From assembly GCA_943354385.1 (NCBI GenBank), contig CALRBR010000006.1:1-39015 (forward strand): a DNA stretch of 39,015 nucleotides, written 5' to 3'. The translations under genes were made by a program, and so were the position numbers. This document shows positions 16,492 through 27,617 of this stretch, piece after piece. How positions within the stretch are numbered: position 1 is the first letter of the stretch; every line of letters begins with the position of its first letter. Origin of the DNA: Candidatus Tayloriibacteriota bacterium. Its GTDB lineage: Bacteria > Patescibacteriota > Minisyncoccia > Phycocordibacterales > PALSA-1337. The notes under the pieces were generated by a model, which made no database searches, was not told where the DNA came from, and saw nothing but the letters and a program-made list of their open reading frames with translations.

Positions 16492-17241
16492 TTATGTCAT
16501 ACCATACTCCCCCACCTTGGTTCTAAAAATACTCAGAGCGATCGCTGGTACGCCAAGCTTTTTCCCAAGCTCATGGGCAATAGAGCGAATATATGTACCA
16601 CTTCCACAAGAGATTTTTATTTTAATCACAGGAAACTTTTCATCTGCCGGCTGTGACTCAAAAAACTTTTTCCAGCCTGTAATAATTTTCTCCTGCCGAA
16701 AATCTCCCTGTACTAAAGAAATATTTTTGAGTATTCGAGCTTCAAGAATCTGTGCAGAAATATCTCCCACAGAAAGCACTTCCGTACTATATACCTCCAC
16801 CTCCCGACTCGGAATATCCTCCTCTCGTAGCTCTCCGTCTTTTGCAAGCTGAAAAAGCGCTTTGCCTTTTACTGTCTTTGATGAAAATGGCGGATATTTT
16901 TGAACATATTTTCCAACGAATAATGCGAGACTAGACTCGATAATGGCCCGCGCCGGTGTGCTCACCGGCGCGGGGGTAACATCTCCGATCCTTCCCAAAA
17001 CATCATAGGTATCTGTTCCTACACCCAAAAGCATTTCGCATTCATACTCTTTATCCAACACCAGATACCTCTCCCTTTCTTTATTTTCTTCACCCACAAT
17101 CACCAGCATCACCCCCTCCGCCATTGGATCAAGTCTCCCAGCATACGAAAGCACTGTGTCTTTGTATTCCGGTTTCATCTTTCTCAGCGCATCCAAGCAC
17201 TGCAATGGCGTCTCCCCTAATTTTTTATACAGGCAAAGCAT
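16492..17241 (-). CDS. truB: tRNA pseudouridine(55) synthase
   Basis: LYKKLGETPLQCLDALRK, LSYAGRLDPMAEGVMLVIVG, QKYPPFSSKTVKGKALFQLA, KISCGSGTYIRSIAHELGKKLG. Confidence 0.95.
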   Translation of the reverse strand: MLCLYKKLGETPLQCLDALRKMKPEYKDTVLSYAGRLDPMAEGVMLVIVGEENKERERYLVLDKEYECEMLLGVGTDTYDVLGRIGDVTPAPVSTPARAIIESSLALFVGKYVQKYPPFSSKTVKGKALFQLAKDGELREEDIPSREVEVYSTEVLSVGDISAQILEARILKNISLVQGDFRQEKIITGWKKFFESQPADEKFPVIKIKISCGSGTYIRSIAHELGKKLGVPAIALSIFRTKVGEYGMT

Positions 17242-17319
17242 TTTAATAGTATTTCACTTCTTAATGTACAGTAAAAGTGGCAGATTGTGAACAGGCTCTA
17301 GTTTTGCTAGAATACACAT

Positions 17320-18633
17320 ATGTCAGAAAACGAATCAAAAGTAAAAAAGATATCCACCGAAGGTTACAAAGGTGTGCGTGATTTCTACCCAGCCGACATG
17401 ACGATACAAAATTACATTTTCAACACTTGGAAACAAGTCGTAGAAAAGTTCGGATATCAGGAATACAGTGCATCAGTACTCGAGCCAGCTGAGCTCTACC
17501 GTGCCAAATCTGGTGAGGAGCTCGTGAACGAGCAGACCTATACTTTTACTGACCGAGGCGAACGAGAAGTTACCCTCCGTCCTGAAATGACCCCGACTGT
17601 CGCCCGCATGGTAGCAGGTAAAAAACGCGAGCTCTCATTCCCCCTTCGTTGGTATTCTATTCCCAACCTCTTCCGATATGAACAACCTCAGCGGGGACGA
17701 CTCCGCGAACACTGGCAACTAAATGTAGATCTATTTGGCGTGAAGTCTCTCCAAGCCGAAGTAGAGGTGATTTCTCTGGCAGTAGAAATCTTACGTGCTT
17801 TTGGTCTCAAAGATCAGCAGTTTGCGGTCCGAATAAACAATCGCAAGATTGTAAACTTTGTCATGAACGAAGTCCTCGAAATTTCTTCTGAAAATGCCCA
17901 TACTCTCGCAAAGCTCATCGACCGAAAAACCAAAATGCCTGCGAGTGAATTTGCCGAAAAAGCCGAATCACTCGTGGGTCTTAAATTTGACCTTTTCAAA
18001 GAACTCGTCAACTCTCAAAACTTTGAAAACTTTATCTCCGTGCTCCCCGTACCAATGCGTACCTATGAGGGAATACTGGAAACAAAATCTGTCATAGAAA
18101 ATCTCGAGAAGCTTGGTATTACCAACGTCATCTTTGACCAGACCTTAATGCGGGGTTTTGACTACTACACCGGTACTATTTTTGAAATCTTTGATACTAA
18201 CCCATACAATCGCCGATCGGTCTTTGGAGGCGGACGCTATGACGATCTCCTCTCTATCTTTGGCCAGGAAAAAGTCTCGGCGGTAGGCTTTGGTGCGGGG
18301 GACGTCGTCATGAAAGACCTCCTTGAGACCTATGGACTACTACCAACCGAGACTTCAAAAACCAGACTATATGTCGCTATCGCCGATGACAGTGCCACAG
18401 CTTTCGCTCAAGACTTCGCTCAAAATCTTCGCGAGGCAGGGGTTTCTGTGGCCATCGACTATTCTGGAAAGAAAATCGGGGATCAAGTAAAGTATGCCGA
18501 CAGAAACAAAATTACTTTTGTAACTGTCCTCGGTACAGACGAAGTAAAATCTGGCCAATTCAAAATTAAAAATATGGCAACCGGAGAAGAGAAAATGGCT
18601 ACAGAAAAAGAGATTATATTTATAGTAAAATAA
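17320..18633 (+). CDS. hisS: Histidine--tRNA ligase
   Basis: GVRDFYPADM, TLRPEMTPTVARM, RWYSIPNLFRYEQPQRGRLREHWQLNVDLFG, MRGFDYYTGTIFEIF, GGGRYDDLL. Confidence 0.97.
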   Translation: MSENESKVKKISTEGYKGVRDFYPADMTIQNYIFNTWKQVVEKFGYQEYSASVLEPAELYRAKSGEELVNEQTYTFTDRGEREVTLRPEMTPTVARMVAGKKRELSFPLRWYSIPNLFRYEQPQRGRLREHWQLNVDLFGVKSLQAEVEVISLAVEILRAFGLKDQQFAVRINNRKIVNFVMNEVLEISSENAHTLAKLIDRKTKMPASEFAEKAESLVGLKFDLFKELVNSQNFENFISVLPVPMRTYEGILETKSVIENLEKLGITNVIFDQTLMRGFDYYTGTIFEIFDTNPYNRRSVFGGGRYDDLLSIFGQEKVSAVGFGAGDVVMKDLLETYGLLPTETSKTRLYVAIADDSATAFAQDFAQNLREAGVSVAIDYSGKKIGDQVKYADRNKITFVTVLGTDEVKSGQFKIKNMATGEEKMATEKEIIFIVK

Positions 18634-18674
18634 CCATTTTTTTTATACTTTCGAAACACACTTTACATTTGACT

Positions 18675-19250
18675 ATGCGCAAAATTATTTTTGATATTGA
18701 AACAAAGAATCTTTTTGAGGAAGTGGGTAGTAATGACCCCGCAGCACTTGATATATCTGTCATCGGCATCTACGATTCAAGTACTGATATATACACTGCC
18801 TACACCGACAAAGAACTCAAGCAAGTCTGGCCTATTATAGAGAGTGCGGATATACTCATCACCTACAACGGTGATCATTTCGATATACCCCTACTCAACA
18901 AATATTATCCAGGGGACCTTTCAAAAATAAAAAGTCTCGACCTCCTTGTCGAAATTCGCGCGGTGCTTGGTCGCCGACTAAAGCTCGACTCTGTAGCGGA
19001 GGCCACGCTCGGTAAAAAGAAGATCGGTCATGGTCTCGAAGCAGTAGAGTGGTACAAAAAAGGCGAAATTGAGAAAATTAAAAAATACTGCTTGGAAGAT
19101 GTAAAAATCACCAAGGAAGTCTACGAATACGCTCTTGCAAACGGTCATCTAAAATACAAAGATAACGGAGAGCTCAAACAAATCAAACTTGACACTTCAA
19201 AGTGGCAAGACAAAAAAGAAAGTGGAATGACTTTTACCCTACCTTTCTAG
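18675..19250 (+). CDS. Ribonuclease H-like 3'-5' exonuclease family protein
   Basis: KIIFDIETKNLFEE, ILITYNGDHFDIPLLNKYY, SLDLLVEIR, KKYCLEDVKITKEVYEYA. Confidence 0.85.
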   Translation: MRKIIFDIETKNLFEEVGSNDPAALDISVIGIYDSSTDIYTAYTDKELKQVWPIIESADILITYNGDHFDIPLLNKYYPGDLSKIKSLDLLVEIRAVLGRRLKLDSVAEATLGKKKIGHGLEAVEWYKKGEIEKIKKYCLEDVKITKEVYEYALANGHLKYKDNGELKQIKLDTSKWQDKKESGMTFTLPF

Positions 19251-19963
19251 TGTGCAACCTTAATAATAGCGTACAAAATAGCCATACCCAGAACTGTTGC
19301 AAATGTAGTCCAGTATGTAGGGTGGCGATGGTGACTCTCCGGAAGTAAATCACTCGCTCCAATATACAAAAAAAAGCCACCAAATAGAGCCAGAACAAGT
19401 CCCAACGATGACTCCTGTAGTGTAAATAACTTTGTAGACAAAATACCAAGTACTGGAGCTATCGCACCAACGGAAAGCCATTTCACTGCCTCTTTCTGTG
19501 TACCCCCATTTTTCAAAATAAGACTAACTGTATTAAGCCCATCAAAAAACTTATGTGCTAGCACAGCTAAAGTAACCACAAGACCGACCTCTGTAGAAAC
19601 CTGAAAAGCAAGACCGATAGCCATGCCGTCCAAAAAACTGTGGACAGATAAACTTCCAGCACCGAGTCGCCCTCTATGGTTCTCGTTTTCACAGTGCTCG
19701 TCTATATGCTCATGTCCCACAGCAAAACGATCTAGAAGCATGTAGATAATAAATCCAAGCGCTACAATACTAGTAACAACAGAGACATCAAATGCACCAT
19801 CCGATAGTTCGATTGCTTCCGGTAGTAAATCAAAAAATGCCACTCCAATAATGGCACCCGCACTAAAGCCTAGTACCAAATGAAGCTTGTCTTGATACTT
19901 AAATGCAAATAAGCCTCCCAAAACAGTACAGACGATCGCACTGATAGCTACAAGTATTATCAT
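19247..19963 (-). CDS. ZIP family metal transporter
   Basis: Multi-TM; GFSAGAIIGVAFFDLLPEA, VHSFLDGMAIGLAFQ, LAVLAHKFFDGLNTVSLIL. Confidence 0.92.
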   Translation of the reverse strand: MIILVAISAIVCTVLGGLFAFKYQDKLHLVLGFSAGAIIGVAFFDLLPEAIELSDGAFDVSVVTSIVALGFIIYMLLDRFAVGHEHIDEHCENENHRGRLGAGSLSVHSFLDGMAIGLAFQVSTEVGLVVTLAVLAHKFFDGLNTVSLILKNGGTQKEAVKWLSVGAIAPVLGILSTKLFTLQESSLGLVLALFGGFFLYIGASDLLPESHHRHPTYWTTFATVLGMAILYAIIKVAH

Positions 19964-20107
19964 ATAGTAATTATAGCACAAAAATCGCCAATCCGCTAAT
20001 ATGCACCTCCCATCTATTCTGTGTTACTATTCGTAAATCATGAATAATAAATCTTGCTTCTATCCGAATTGTGCTATAATTAAACCACTTATTTTTAATA
20101 TATACAC

Positions 20108-20857
20108 ATGGAAAATACATCACAGCATGTCACTCATTCAACAACATCATCCCCAAAGGACAGTATCCTCACGGTACCGATGGCTATTATTATTGCAGGT
20201 CTATTAATTGCTGGTGCACTCTACTATTCCAAAAAGCCAGCCACCGCACCTGATCCATCAAAAGAAAGTGTGGCTGTTCAATCTACTGATGTAAATATTG
20301 TCCCTGTGACAGAAGCCGATCATATTCTGGGTAATCCAAATGCGCCCATCAAAATCGTTGAGTTTGCTGACCTTGAATGTCCTGCGTGTATTTATTTTCA
20401 CCCTATCATGAAGCGTGTTATGGCTGAGTATGGTAAGGATGGCAAAGTTGCATGGGTTTATCGACATTTTCCACTTGACCAGATTCACCCGAAAGCACGC
20501 AAGGAAGCTGAGGCGACCGAATGTGTAGCCAAGCTCGGTGGCAATGATCAATTCTGGAATTATGTACACCGCATATTTGAAATAACCAAAGGTAACAACA
20601 CCCTCGAAGAGGGTTTACTTGGAAAAACAGCTGTTGAGATTGGTATTAATAAAAAAGCATTCGACACCTGTCTCGCATCAGGAGTATTTAAAGCCAAAAT
20701 TCAGTCACATCTTGAGGATGGTATTAAAGCAGGTGTCAAAGGTACACCATACAGTATCATTATTAAAAAAGACGGAACAAAAATACCAATAGAAGCTGCG
20801 TACCCTTATGAAAACATGAAGATTATTTTGGATGCGGTGATTGCGGATTTAAAGTAA
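20108..20857 (+). CDS. Membrane-anchored DsbA-like thiol-disulfide oxidoreductase
   Basis: TM anchor, FADLECPACIYFHPIMKRV (CPAC), RHFPLDQIHPKA, GVKGTPYSIIIKKDG. Confidence 0.93.
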   Translation: MENTSQHVTHSTTSSPKDSILTVPMAIIIAGLLIAGALYYSKKPATAPDPSKESVAVQSTDVNIVPVTEADHILGNPNAPIKIVEFADLECPACIYFHPIMKRVMAEYGKDGKVAWVYRHFPLDQIHPKARKEAEATECVAKLGGNDQFWNYVHRIFEITKGNNTLEEGLLGKTAVEIGINKKAFDTCLASGVFKAKIQSHLEDGIKAGVKGTPYSIIIKKDGTKIPIEAAYPYENMKIILDAVIADLK

Positions 20858-20874
20858 GTAAAATTGCAAAAAAC

Positions 20875-20904
20875 AAAAGGCCAAACATTAGTGTTTGGCC
20901 TTTT
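20875..20904. terminator. Bidirectional terminator between convergent genes
   Basis: AAAAGGCCAAACA-ttag-TGTTTGGCCTTTT. Confidence 0.85.
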
Positions 20905-20927
20905 AAATTACCATATTTAGACTTTTT

Positions 20928-23849
20928 CTACCTAGCCATCCTAGCTAATCGACACCATCTACATTCTTCATCATCACAGAAACTCGTCACTAGTTTACCC
21001 GACTTCACTGCCTCCACCAAAAAAGCGATCTCCCCTTTTACTTTAAGAATATCTGAATCTGATATAGGTAGAGAAATAGTTGGGCATCTTCCTTTTTCAT
21101 CCGGTTTAATAAACACCAGTGCTGGCAAAATCCTTTTACTCTTGTACTTACTCTGAGATGACAAGAGAATATAGTAGAAAACTAACTGACGAAAATAATC
21201 TCCCGTACTGGTTTTGGTTTCACCCTTAATACTCGCCTCTGACATCCCCTGTTTAGTTTTGTAATCAAAGACACAAATATGCTCACCGTCCCTTACCACA
21301 ACATCCATTTTTCCATGAAGTCGTATCCCTGCTTCCTCTGTATCAAACCATGACTCTGTAAGTACATCTCCCGCTGTTGCAAAATGTGGCTGAAGTGCTT
21401 TGGCTACAGTTTCTGAAGTTTCAAACAACTCTTCACGCACAGCCTCCTTTTCAAACGAGGGTAGAAGTGATCCGCCAAGATACTCTGCTACCGCCATACG
21501 AATCTCCGCGTTTATACCCTCAACTGACGAGTCCTTTCGCACCATTCGCCAGACGCGGTCCATCGCGAGGTGCATCGCACTTCCCCCCTCAGATTTCGCT
21601 GAAGGCGGTTCAGGCACTTTCAAAATACTTTTGTAGAAAAAGGCTTGCGGACATTTTAGAAAATGATTGAGCGCCGTCACCGAAAGTCCCTTCTCTATTA
21701 AAATCGTCTGTGCATACGCAGATAGTTCCGCTATGCGTTTATCATTTCCTCTTGTCTTCGCCAGTGCAAAGCCATCATCCGATACCGCTGATAATATGCT
21801 TCGAGCAATATCTTTTTCTGAAAGCTCATCGACAAAAGATAGTGGAGTAAATGCCTTACCCGATACATCCTCGAGAGGAGTAATGATGGTAATGTGTTTC
21901 CGCGCCCGAGTGATAGCGACATAAAAAAGTCGTCGAGAATCACGAAGCTCATCACCATCGTCTTTTTGATTATTTGGTAATACAAATGATGCTGACCGAG
22001 GACGAGTGAGCCACGATTCATTGACTGCGTAAGGTAGGAAAACTTCGTCATATTCGAGCCCTTTTGAGCCATGGGCGGTCATAATTCGAATCGGTGCATC
22101 TGGTACTCCAGAAAGTACTTTTACACTACGAGTTTCTGCTACCTTGCGATATGAGAGTAGAGCTTCTATAATTTTTCGTGGATCATCAGCGAACGATCTG
22201 TCACGACCAGCAAGCTCCGTAGCAAGGGCAACTATACCTCGCCAGACTTCAGCATTTGCTGGACTTTTTATGATAATGTTTTTCAAACCGCTCTGCTCTG
22301 CAACATATACAAGGAACGCCAGCCCGCCTCGTTGTGAAAGTTCATTGGAAATAGCTTCAATCTTTGGCAATGCCCGGAGTATCTCTGCAATCTTTCCGGT
22401 CTTCACTAAATGAATAAATTCAGAAGTTTTAGTAAATTCCACATCCCACAATCCAGAAGCTAGGGTCACCGCGAGTGCCTCTGTTTGCGATGGGTCATTT
22501 ATAAAACTAATCAATTCAAAAAATAAAGCCCCGATCGGGTGAATAAAGATATTAATTCCTCGCTCAGAAACGGCGTGAATATTATGGGCCTCACAGAGAG
22601 TCGCCAGACGCTCCACGTCCCGATTTCGGCGCACAATAACGGCCACAGTCTTATCTGATTGCCCAGAAAACGCTTGCAATCGTTCAATCAGTGCCATGTC
22701 TCCGGCAGTACTATTTCCAGCTATAATCACTTCAATTGGTCGCGGTTTTTCATCCCCACCAGCAGTGAGTTTGATTCTCAGCAGTGGGTGTTCACCATCT
22801 GTATAATTATTTTCGATCAGCGAAAATCCGGCATCCAAAATATGCTTGTGTGAGCGATAATTTTCCTCCAGTGAAATCATCTGCATATTTTTCCAGGTAC
22901 TTTGGAATTGGAGGAAATTTTTAACTGAAGCTCCTTGGAAACGGTAAATCGCCTGTTTTTCATCACCCACCACAAAGAGATTTGGTGAATCAAAGAAACT
23001 GGCAATAATCCGAATAATTTCATTCTGAGAATCATTAGTATCCTGATGTTCATCTACCAAAAGATACAGATATTTCTCTTGAATCAATGATTTGAGCAAT
23101 TCATCCGTGCGGATAGCTTTTAGTAGTTCAAAAATAAGGTCATCGAAGTCTATTTTCTTTTCAGCTCGCTTTTTAGCTTCATACGCCTCATATACATCAG
23201 CAAATAGTAGGGTCTTTTCTGTCTTTTCAATCAGCCTTCGTGCATCAGCTTTGAGCTGGCCTTTAGTCGTACCACGAGTTGAGATAGAGCTCTCATCATT
23301 CTTAATACGCTTAGCTTCAGTAGAAGCAAAATCCACCACCATTTCTGGTGTAAGTGCTTCGCGCTTGGCATCACTAATAGTCTTTAAAATAGTTGAAATG
23401 TAAAAATCAGGTTCACCGAGTGGGCGAATTTGTTTGTATTTTTTGTCCTTCAAGATCTCACGCACAAGCTCTTGCGCCTCAATATCAGTCATTTGCTGCG
23501 TTCTATAGATGTGTGTTAAATGATCAGGAAATTCTGCAAAAACAGATGAAGCAAATCCATGAAAAGTGTTTAGTCGTACTTCGTCAGCTCGACCCCCAAT
23601 AATCTTACGGAGCTTCATGCGCATTGCCTTCACCCCAGCATCGGTAAAAGTGATTGCTAGAATACCCGACGGTGGTGTGTCGGTCAGACGCAAAATATTG
23701 GCAATACGAAGGGTTAAAATGGTCGTCTTGCCCGTCCCTGGCCCCGCAATGACCATGACTGGCCCCTCAATAGTATCCACCGCCAATTTTTGCTTTTTGT
23801 TGAGCTTTTTGTAGGCTGTATCAAAAGCTTCGCTCGTCTTTGGAGTCAT
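20928..23849 (-). CDS. UvrD/AddA-type superfamily 1 helicase with C-terminal PD-(D/E)XK nuclease and probable Fe-S cysteines
   Basis: VMVIAGPGTGKTTILTLRI, LLVDEHQDTNDSQ, VVGDEKQAIYRFQGA; C-terminal GKMDVVVRDGEHICVFDYKTKQ; Cys in FLKCP plus C-x5-C-x2-C at the end. Confidence 0.92.
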   Translation of the reverse strand: MTPKTSEAFDTAYKKLNKKQKLAVDTIEGPVMVIAGPGTGKTTILTLRIANILRLTDTPPSGILAITFTDAGVKAMRMKLRKIIGGRADEVRLNTFHGFASSVFAEFPDHLTHIYRTQQMTDIEAQELVREILKDKKYKQIRPLGEPDFYISTILKTISDAKREALTPEMVVDFASTEAKRIKNDESSISTRGTTKGQLKADARRLIEKTEKTLLFADVYEAYEAKKRAEKKIDFDDLIFELLKAIRTDELLKSLIQEKYLYLLVDEHQDTNDSQNEIIRIIASFFDSPNLFVVGDEKQAIYRFQGASVKNFLQFQSTWKNMQMISLEENYRSHKHILDAGFSLIENNYTDGEHPLLRIKLTAGGDEKPRPIEVIIAGNSTAGDMALIERLQAFSGQSDKTVAVIVRRNRDVERLATLCEAHNIHAVSERGINIFIHPIGALFFELISFINDPSQTEALAVTLASGLWDVEFTKTSEFIHLVKTGKIAEILRALPKIEAISNELSQRGGLAFLVYVAEQSGLKNIIIKSPANAEVWRGIVALATELAGRDRSFADDPRKIIEALLSYRKVAETRSVKVLSGVPDAPIRIMTAHGSKGLEYDEVFLPYAVNESWLTRPRSASFVLPNNQKDDGDELRDSRRLFYVAITRARKHITIITPLEDVSGKAFTPLSFVDELSEKDIARSILSAVSDDGFALAKTRGNDKRIAELSAYAQTILIEKGLSVTALNHFLKCPQAFFYKSILKVPEPPSAKSEGGSAMHLAMDRVWRMVRKDSSVEGINAEIRMAVAEYLGGSLLPSFEKEAVREELFETSETVAKALQPHFATAGDVLTESWFDTEEAGIRLHGKMDVVVRDGEHICVFDYKTKQGMSEASIKGETKTSTGDYFRQLVFYYILLSSQSKYKSKRILPALVFIKPDEKGRCPTISLPISDSDILKVKGEIAFLVEAVKSGKLVTSFCDDEECRWCRLARMAR

Positions 23850-24006
23850 GGGGTAAGTATAGCAAAAATAAAAGCATTCGAGGAATATTTTTTAATAGTC
23901 ACATATGTGCCATGGGTATGTTTCAAGAGTAACTTCTAATATAAAAAATTTATAACTATACAATGCCACACTTTTTACAAAAGAATGCTGGCTTTTCCCA
24001 TAACCA

Positions 24007-24297
24007 TTATCTGGGAAAAATAAGATTAAACAAGAATAATACCAATACGGTTATAATAGTAACAATTACGATTGAACCTACTTTGTACCTTGGTGCTCTT
24101 AAAAATTTCTCCTCTGTATATGTAAAAAAACGAATCAGGGCTGTAATAATACGAATTCCCCAAAATAACGAATAAACCACAATAGCATGCCATTCTTCTA
24201 ATTTTAAGTTACTCCGCTCAGTCCCAACCATATCAGAATCTGCCAAACTAACAACTAGAAAAACAAAAAAATACCTAGGATTATAGGAATTGTACAT
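24007..24297 (-). CDS. Hypothetical small membrane protein
   Basis: MYNSYNPRYFFVFLVVSLAD... with C-terminal hydrophobic VGSIVIVTIITVLVLFLFNLIF; TATAAT upstream. The track start at 24372 appears to include leader sequence. Confidence 0.55.
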   Translation of the reverse strand: MYNSYNPRYFFVFLVVSLADSDMVGTERSNLKLEEWHAIVVYSLFWGIRIITALIRFFTYTEEKFLRAPRYKVGSIVIVTIITVLVLFLFNLIFPR

Positions 24298-24436
24298 CCC
24301 AGGCCCCGAAGGGCGTAAATAAATCTGTTCATAAAGATAATTATACCACTTAAAAAAAATGTACAGAACCAAAAATGTAAAAATTAAAATTTTAACGAAA
24401 TGTGTAAAATACAGCTCTACAGAAGCCTCATATAGC

Positions 24437-24470
24437 TTAAAGGCTCAACGATGTACCGTTGAGCCTTTAA
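24437..24470. terminator. Stem-loop of the AAAGGCTCAAC family
   Basis: TTAAAGGCTCAACG-atgtac-CGTTGAGCCTTTAA. Confidence 0.8.
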
Positions 24471-24517
24471 CGTATTTTCCCTCCCCACCACCCTTCCGAC
24501 AGAAATTATTTAAATTT

Positions 24518-24638
24518 ACAAAACTCGTTGAAGGCTTGTTTTTAAAAGGACTTCGCAAGGCGGGTAGCCGAGACTTGAGAAAAATTTTAGTAGAAATTTA
24601 TTCGTGCCTTTTAAAAATATGCCGAGAAAAAGTTTTGT
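24518..24638 (+). repeat. Structured intergenic element E2 (3' of rpoD)
   Basis: Arms ACAAAACT/AGTTTTGT and TTTTTAAAAGG/CCTTTTAAAAA; core ACTTCGCAAGGC-GGGTA-GCCGAGACTTGAGAA-AAATTT-TAGTAG-AAATTT-ATTCGTG. Confidence 0.85.
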
Positions 24639-24645
24639 TAAGTTT

Positions 24646-25842
24646 TTAATAATTTCTTAGCCTATTTATCTTCTCATGCTGTCGTATCTTCTCATGCGCC
24701 TTGGCTTCAATCTGGCGAATACGTTCACGAGTTACTCCGAACTCTTTACCCACCTCTTCGAGTGTGTGTGTGATTCCGTCCACGAGTCCATGTCGCATTT
24801 CTAAAATTTTGCGCTCTTTGAATGACAAATCTCCAAGAATCTCCTTGACCTGATCAGTTAAAATGCGTCGGGAAGAATCTTGATCTGGGGAAAGGATTTT
24901 GTCGTCAGAAAGAAAGTCGCCGAGTGTCGATTTTCCATCATCTCCATCATCACCTACTGGACTTTCGAGTGAGATAGTATCCTGGTCTATTTTTTCAATA
25001 TTATAAATCTTTTCTACATCCAGACCCATTTCTACCGCAATCTCCTCTGCAAGAGGCTCTCGGCCAAGGTCTTGAGAAAGTCGTCGTACCACCTGCTTGT
25101 ATTTGGCAATAGTTTCCACCATATGCACTGGCACGCGGATCGTACGAGACTGATCGGCAAGCGCACGAGTAATCGCCTGTCTAATCCACCAAGTCGCGTA
25201 TGTCGAAAACTTATACCCCTTAGTCCAATCAAATTTATCCACCGCCTTAAAGAGGCCAAGGTTGCCTTCTTGGATAAGGTCCAGAAGGGTGAGGTCAGCA
25301 CTTCGTCCAACATATTTTTTAGCGATGGAGACGACTAGTCGGAGGTTGGCACGAGCGAGGAGATTTTTGGCCTCTTCGTCACCCCTTTCAATACGCTGAG
25401 CGAGCTCCTTTTCCTGTGTTCCTGGAATAAGCGGGTACTGTCCGATCTCCTTCAAGTACATCTGAATCGAATCGTATGATGCGTCACTTTTACCTCCATA
25501 TGAATACTTTTTTGTTGCGGATTCGTCTGGCTCAATTTCTAGCAAGCCCCCGCCCTCAAGAATATCTATGCCGGCTACAGAAAGTTTGCTGTATAGGTCA
25601 TCGAGAAACATCACATCCTGTTCGATGTTTGGAAATTCTTTTAATATTTCATCGAAAGTTACGAAGCCCCGCTCCTTACCCTTTACTTGCAAACGAGCAG
25701 CTCGAATCTCCCACTCTTTTTTGTTGACTCGAGGTGTACGAGCAACTTTTTTTGTTTTTACCTTTGATTTAACTTTTACCTTCTTTACAAAAGACTTTGC
25801 CTTAGATGAAACCTTAACTGTCTTTTTTGTTCGTTTTTTCAT
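24646..25842 (-). CDS. rpoD: RNA polymerase primary sigma factor
   Basis: [104 protein letters not shown]. Confidence 0.97.
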   Translation of the reverse strand: MKKRTKKTVKVSSKAKSFVKKVKVKSKVKTKKVARTPRVNKKEWEIRAARLQVKGKERGFVTFDEILKEFPNIEQDVMFLDDLYSKLSVAGIDILEGGGLLEIEPDESATKKYSYGGKSDASYDSIQMYLKEIGQYPLIPGTQEKELAQRIERGDEEAKNLLARANLRLVVSIAKKYVGRSADLTLLDLIQEGNLGLFKAVDKFDWTKGYKFSTYATWWIRQAITRALADQSRTIRVPVHMVETIAKYKQVVRRLSQDLGREPLAEEIAVEMGLDVEKIYNIEKIDQDTISLESPVGDDGDDGKSTLGDFLSDDKILSPDQDSSRRILTDQVKEILGDLSFKERKILEMRHGLVDGITHTLEEVGKEFGVTRERIRQIEAKAHEKIRQHEKINRLRNY

Positions 25843-25856
25843 ATGTGATTTGATTA

Positions 25857-27593
25857 TTATTTTTTAGAAAGTTGAGCTAATGTATTACTTAGTTCCTGAC
25901 ATCGAGCTAGAAGTTTGGTGACTCCGGCTCCGTCTTTCTTTTTTTCAGCCTCATCAAGCGCTTTCATTACTTGCCCAAACTCCTTTTTTAAATAATCTGT
26001 CTCAAGTCCTTTTAACATTTCTTCTATCTCCTCTGCCATCTTTTCCGAGTTTTTGTAAACAACTTCTGATTCAAATATAAATTCTGGTTTTTTTTCTAAA
26101 CTATCTGCGAGTATTCTATCCCAATTTTCCTTTCCCATTATTTTTTCTAGGCGCTTTTTAAGTACATGAACATCAAGGATTTGTTTTTCTTGAGACCCCT
26201 GCCAATAAACGATACCTAGTATTTTTCTTTCGATTGAATCCTTGCGAGAAAGTGGCGAGGTTTCATTGACTCCGTCCCCTGCAGGAGTACCTTCAGCAAC
26301 CTGCATACTTTTCTCCAATCTCTTCAGATCTTCCCAAATTGCGTTCTCATCTATCTTGGTCATGTCCCGGATTTTTGCCACGAAGTGTGCTTTTTCCATC
26401 CTACTCTGAAGTACTACAATGTATGGAAGCACCTCTTCAGAAATAGCTTTTGTAAGCTTACGATCATCTAGCTTTCTAGCAAGCACTGTATCGAGATGAA
26501 ATTCTATCACTTGCTTTGCACTACGAAGCATATTTTTCCAATCTTCTATTGAATGTAAAATAATGTCTGCGGGATCTTTACCACCCTCTATTTGCACAAT
26601 CTTTACATCCATACCAAGAGACAATGCAACTTGTGATGCACGCGCAGAAGCACGTATTCCTGCACCATCAGCGTCAAACGCTATAATCATATTGCTAGAT
26701 AAACGCCGAACGAGACCTAGATTGTTTACAACATCATCACGAGAAACTACTGAATCCGTAAGAGCGGTACCTGACACTGCCACTGTATTTTTAATACCTG
26801 CCTGATGAGACATAATGAGATCCATTTGTCCTTCGACGAGGATGGTATAGTCGCGCTTACGAATATCGAGCTTGGCTTTATCGAGCCCATAGAGAATGTT
26901 TGATTTGTTAAAAAGTACAGTATCTGGACTGTTGAGATATTTGGCTGATTTGCCATCGTCCACTAGTATTCTTCCAGAGAAAGCTATTATCCTGCCACTA
27001 CTGTCGGAAATTGGAAACATAATTCTTCCACGAAACCGGTCATAGTAGCCCTTTTCAGTCTGTTTAATCAAGCCAACTTTTTCAATTTCAGCTACTGAGA
27101 AACCTTTTTTGAGAAGATGGTCATGTATTGCTCGCCAGCCCTCTGGAACAAAACCGATACAAAACTCCGATATGGTTGTATCTGTTATACCACGATTTTT
27201 GAGATAATCTTTAGCCGCCGCACTTTCTTTCAAAAGATTTTGATAGTAGCTTGTCGCTTCTTCCATGGCTCCGTACAAACGATCCAGCTCATTACGGGCC
27301 TGCACATTTTCTCTTACGAGTTCTACACCCGCTCGAAGAGCCAGAGTCTTTAATGCACCCATAAAATCTAAGCCTTCAAACTCTTGCACAAAGGTGAAGA
27401 TATCTCCTTTTGCACCACAACCAAAACAATAGTAAGAGCCACGATCCGGAGACACAAAAAAAGAGGGTGTCTTTTCGTTGTGGAACGGACACTTACCTTT
27501 TAGATTGCCTCCGGCCTTGTCGAGTTTTATATATGACTCAACTACCTCGGTAATCGTCAATCGCTCTTTAATTTTTTCAACTGAAGATGACAT
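25857..27593 (-). CDS. dnaG: DNA primase
   Basis: [40 protein letters not shown] zinc finger; [23 protein letters not shown]. Start placed at MSSSVEK (27593); the upstream 59 codons of the track ORF run through element E3. Confidence 0.96.
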   Translation of the reverse strand: MSSSVEKIKERLTITEVVESYIKLDKAGGNLKGKCPFHNEKTPSFFVSPDRGSYYCFGCGAKGDIFTFVQEFEGLDFMGALKTLALRAGVELVRENVQARNELDRLYGAMEEATSYYQNLLKESAAAKDYLKNRGITDTTISEFCIGFVPEGWRAIHDHLLKKGFSVAEIEKVGLIKQTEKGYYDRFRGRIMFPISDSSGRIIAFSGRILVDDGKSAKYLNSPDTVLFNKSNILYGLDKAKLDIRKRDYTILVEGQMDLIMSHQAGIKNTVAVSGTALTDSVVSRDDVVNNLGLVRRLSSNMIIAFDADGAGIRASARASQVALSLGMDVKIVQIEGGKDPADIILHSIEDWKNMLRSAKQVIEFHLDTVLARKLDDRKLTKAISEEVLPYIVVLQSRMEKAHFVAKIRDMTKIDENAIWEDLKRLEKSMQVAEGTPAGDGVNETSPLSRKDSIERKILGIVYWQGSQEKQILDVHVLKKRLEKIMGKENWDRILADSLEKKPEFIFESEVVYKNSEKMAEEIEEMLKGLETDYLKKEFGQVMKALDEAEKKKDGAGVTKLLARCQELSNTLAQLSKK

Positions 27594-27617
27594 GTATTGT
27601 ACGTTTCGGTTACATAC

